Shown here: positions 62,219 through 64,000 of the stretch, one piece after another | How the letters are laid out: each line of letters opens with the position of its first letter | Position numbering within the stretch: the stretch's first letter is position 1 | Source of the DNA: Planctomycetota bacterium | GTDB lineage: Bacteria > Planctomycetota > Phycisphaerae > UBA1845 > PWPN01 | Assembly (NCBI GenBank): GCA_022711465.1 | Contig: JAKLEZ010000018.1 | Coordinates: 62,001-126,000, forward strand | Reading direction: 5' to 3' | Length of the DNA stretch: 64,000 nt | Notes under the pieces: generated by a model | Databases searched by the model: none | The model's input: only the letters and a program-made list of their open reading frames with translations | Told to the model about the DNA's origin: nothing | Program-made: the position numbers and the translations under genes

Positions 62219-63313
62219 TTGAAGACCAAGAACTTAGCACCCCGAGTGACGCTCAGTGACGTTGCCCGTCGCGTGGGTGTGGCCCCGTCCACCGTCAGCT
62301 ACATCCTCCGGCGGGTGGAGCCGCATTTCTCGCGTTATGCCAAGGATACGATCGCCCGTGTCCAGCAGGTTGCTGCGGAGATCGGTTATGCCCCAAGTCT
62401 GCTGGCGACCTCGCTGCGTCGCAGGCAAGTGCCGTTCTTTGGCGTGTTTTTCGAGTTCGTTCGGCGCGGGGATGCGGCCCCGGACGGTGGGCAGTCCATC
62501 ATGATGTGGCAGGTCTGCGAGGGCATCGCCAACGCGGCGCGCCAGGATCATCGCTATCCGGTGGTGCTGACCAGCCCCAATCCCGCCTCCGGTCTGCCGG
62601 CCTCGGCTCATGAACTTGATCTGATTGTTCGGTCGGGGCTCTCCGGGGTGATCGCCGCAGTGCACCCCGAGACCTGGGTGAACCACGTGGCCCGCTGGGA
62701 AGAGGCGGGCGTGCCCTGCATCAGCCTGTTTGATGCCGGATCGCAGGACCGGCCTCGATGGTACGTGGACCTCGACAATTGTGCCGTTGGCCGGTCGGCC
62801 TGGGAATACCTCTACCGGCACGGCCATCGCCGGGCGATCTGTCTCCATCAGAGCGAGTCCAGCCAGGCCATTTCGGATCGGATGGTGGCGTTCAGCCAGG
62901 CCGCCGGTTCCGCCTGCGAGCAGACGAGGGTCGAGGAACTGATTCTCACCCCTGAGCAGGTGCGGCAGGCTGATGCCGGGCAGTTCCAGTCATGTCGTCT
63001 GCTGATCGACGCCCTTGAGCGGGGAGGGGCGACGGCGATATTTGCGGCGGATGGCGGAGCCAGCCTGATCGCGTACCAGGTTCTCAACGCTCACGGGCGG
63101 CGTGTGCCGGGCGAGTGCTCGATCATCGGTATCGACCTGCCGTTGTGGTGCAGTGCTTCGGGCTTCGTGACCCAGGTGACTTGTTCCGGCACGCTCATAG
63201 GCCAGGCGGCCGCGAAGCTGCTCGTCGAGCGCGTCAACGGGGAGAGCGGCGAACCTCGGCACACGCTGGTTCCCCCGGTGCTCCTGGAACGATCGAGTGT
63301 GGGATCGGTCTGA
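62219..63313 (+). CDS. LacI-type transcriptional regulator
   Basis: 364-residue repressor with an N-terminal HTH (VTLSDVARRVGVAPSTVSYILR) and a periplasmic-binding-protein-like effector domain (about 70-350; ERGGATAIFAADGGASLIAYQVL). The start is TTG 62219, directly after an in-frame TAA; GTG 62246 (VTLSD...) is a good alternative because many family members begin there. The effector is presumably a sugar. Divergent from the propeller protein, which is a possible target (inference). Confidence 0.88.
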   Translation: MKTKNLAPRVTLSDVARRVGVAPSTVSYILRRVEPHFSRYAKDTIARVQQVAAEIGYAPSLLATSLRRRQVPFFGVFFEFVRRGDAAPDGGQSIMMWQVCEGIANAARQDHRYPVVLTSPNPASGLPASAHELDLIVRSGLSGVIAAVHPETWVNHVARWEEAGVPCISLFDAGSQDRPRWYVDLDNCAVGRSAWEYLYRHGHRRAICLHQSESSQAISDRMVAFSQAAGSACEQTRVEELILTPEQVRQADAGQFQSCRLLIDALERGGATAIFAADGGASLIAYQVLNAHGRRVPGECSIIGIDLPLWCSASGFVTQVTCSGTLIGQAAAKLLVERVNGESGEPRHTLVPPVLLERSSVGSV

Positions 63314-63317
63314 GCCT

Positions 63318-63986
63318 TCAACCGCCTTTGACCATTCTCATGATCTCGCTGACCAGTCCGCGAATTCCCTCGAAGACCTCGGCGGGTCCTTGTCCCAGCA
63401 TGTAGGCGGGCGTGGTCACGATGCGGTGCTCATGGTCGACGACGAACGAGGTGCACGAGCAGTCCCTGTGTTTGGCCCCGGTTTTGGTGATGGCCGCGGC
63501 GGTGGCGTGGTCGGTACCGATGGTGACCTCGGCGTGAATGCCCTGCGACGCCGCAGCCCGAGCCAGCATGGCCGGTGCAATGCAGATCGCGGCGATCGGC
63601 TTGCGGGCCGCGAGCATCTCACCGATGATGCGCTGGACTTCAGGATTGACCTTGCAGGTGGGGCCATCGTCGGCGAAGGTGCAGAGGTTCTTGGCCGCGC
63701 CCAGCCCGCCGGGAAAGACGAGCGCGTCGATATCGCGGGCGTGAACCGTGGCTAGGTCCTTGATGATGCCTCGGGCGATGCGGGCGGACTCCACCAGGAC
63801 GTTACGTTTCTCCCTGGACGCTGTCCCGGTCAAATGGTTGACCACCGCCGGCTGGTCGACATTCGGGGCGCAGCAGACGATCTGGGCGCCGGCTTGATCC
63901 AGTGCCAGAAGTGTCAGAACTGCCTCGTGAATTTCCGAGCCGTCCTTGACGCCGCATCCTGACAGACACACTGCTACGCGAGCCAT
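63318..63986 (-). CDS. elbB: Isoprenoid-biosynthesis glyoxalase ElbB (DJ-1/PfpI superfamily)
   Basis: 222-residue class-I-glutamine-amidotransferase-like protein. VCLSGCGVKDGSEIHEAVLT, FPGGLGAAKNL and NVLVESARIARG are near-exact ElbB family motifs, and AAICIAPAML carries the nucleophile-elbow Cys. Known members have weak glyoxalase activity and were named from lycopene enhancement. The ATG at 63986 has GGAG eight bases upstream near the window edge. Convergent with the LacI-type gene, with only a four-base gap between the stop codons. Confidence 0.93.
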   Translation of the reverse strand: MARVAVCLSGCGVKDGSEIHEAVLTLLALDQAGAQIVCCAPNVDQPAVVNHLTGTASREKRNVLVESARIARGIIKDLATVHARDIDALVFPGGLGAAKNLCTFADDGPTCKVNPEVQRIIGEMLAARKPIAAICIAPAMLARAAASQGIHAEVTIGTDHATAAAITKTGAKHRDCSCTSFVVDHEHRIVTTPAYMLGQGPAEVFEGIRGLVSEIMRMVKGG

Positions 63987-64000
63987 CGGGAGATCTCCAT

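Overview
The window is high-GC bacterial chromosome, almost certainly from a Planctomycetota member, most likely an anaerobic Phycisphaerae-type lineage. The evidence is secreted proteins ending in paired Asp-rich dockerin-like calcium loops (for example DADGDGDVDQRDFGSFQQC), many zinc-ribbon and HEAT-repeat lipoproteins, TTGACC/TAnGAT-like promoters, frequent TTG/GTG starts, and a bacterial HdrCBA-FlxDCBA operon. The class-level placement is inference.

Layout. 1-4.5 kb: recJ, divergent from a kinase-like protein, a small unknown protein and a GT4-type glycosyltransferase. 4.5-8.7 kb: an nfeD(long)-nfeD(short)-floA membrane-microdomain operon with a proline-rich membrane protein. 8.8-13.3 kb (minus): an unknown membrane protein and lipoprotein pair, a divergent YchF-type GTPase, yidD and maf. 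13.3-21.6 kb (plus): an envelope block with a small beta-rich protein, galE, lnt, a HEAT-repeat lipoprotein, mreD, a class B PBP2 and rodA. 21.8-28.4 kb (minus): hdrC-hdrB-hdrA-flxD-flxC-flxB-flxA, a predicted cytosolic NADH-linked flavin-based electron-bifurcating complex. 28.7-29.8 kb: no credible gene, but a dense series of perfect hairpins with GNRA-type loops on the plus strand, read here as a large structured RNA of unidentified class. 29.9-34.7 kb: a 1612-residue secreted beta-helix protein built from four similar modules. 35-42 kb: a Gfo/Idh/MocA oxidoreductase, a stand-alone tRNA-binding protein, rplM-rpsI, argC-argJ, an alpha/beta hydrolase and purN. 42-47 kb: an IleRS gene carrying an in-frame palindromic insertion, and a MATE transporter. 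47-56 kb: a lipoprotein, a trypsin-like protease with a possible sorting tail, a lipoprotein phosphatase, two secreted proteins of unknown function, a zinc-ribbon protein and der. 56-64 kb: rex, a zinc-ribbon membrane protein, hemB, a dockerin-domain remnant, an HTH-receiver regulator, a secreted propeller protein with a dockerin-like tail, a LacI-type regulator preceded by a same-frame short ORF, and elbB.

How the genes fit together. Housekeeping genes (recJ, maf, ychF, yidD, rplM, rpsI, ileS, der, hemB, argCJ, purN) are mixed with cell-envelope genes. The PBP2/RodA/MreD set plus Lnt and GalE indicates a peptidoglycan-making, lipoprotein-rich envelope. The Hdr-Flx complex would couple NADH oxidation to ferredoxin and disulfide reduction, and the NADH/NAD+ sensor Rex in the same window is a plausible but unproven regulator. 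The points most worth follow-up are the structured RNA at about 28.74-29.80 kb and the palindromic element inside ileS.
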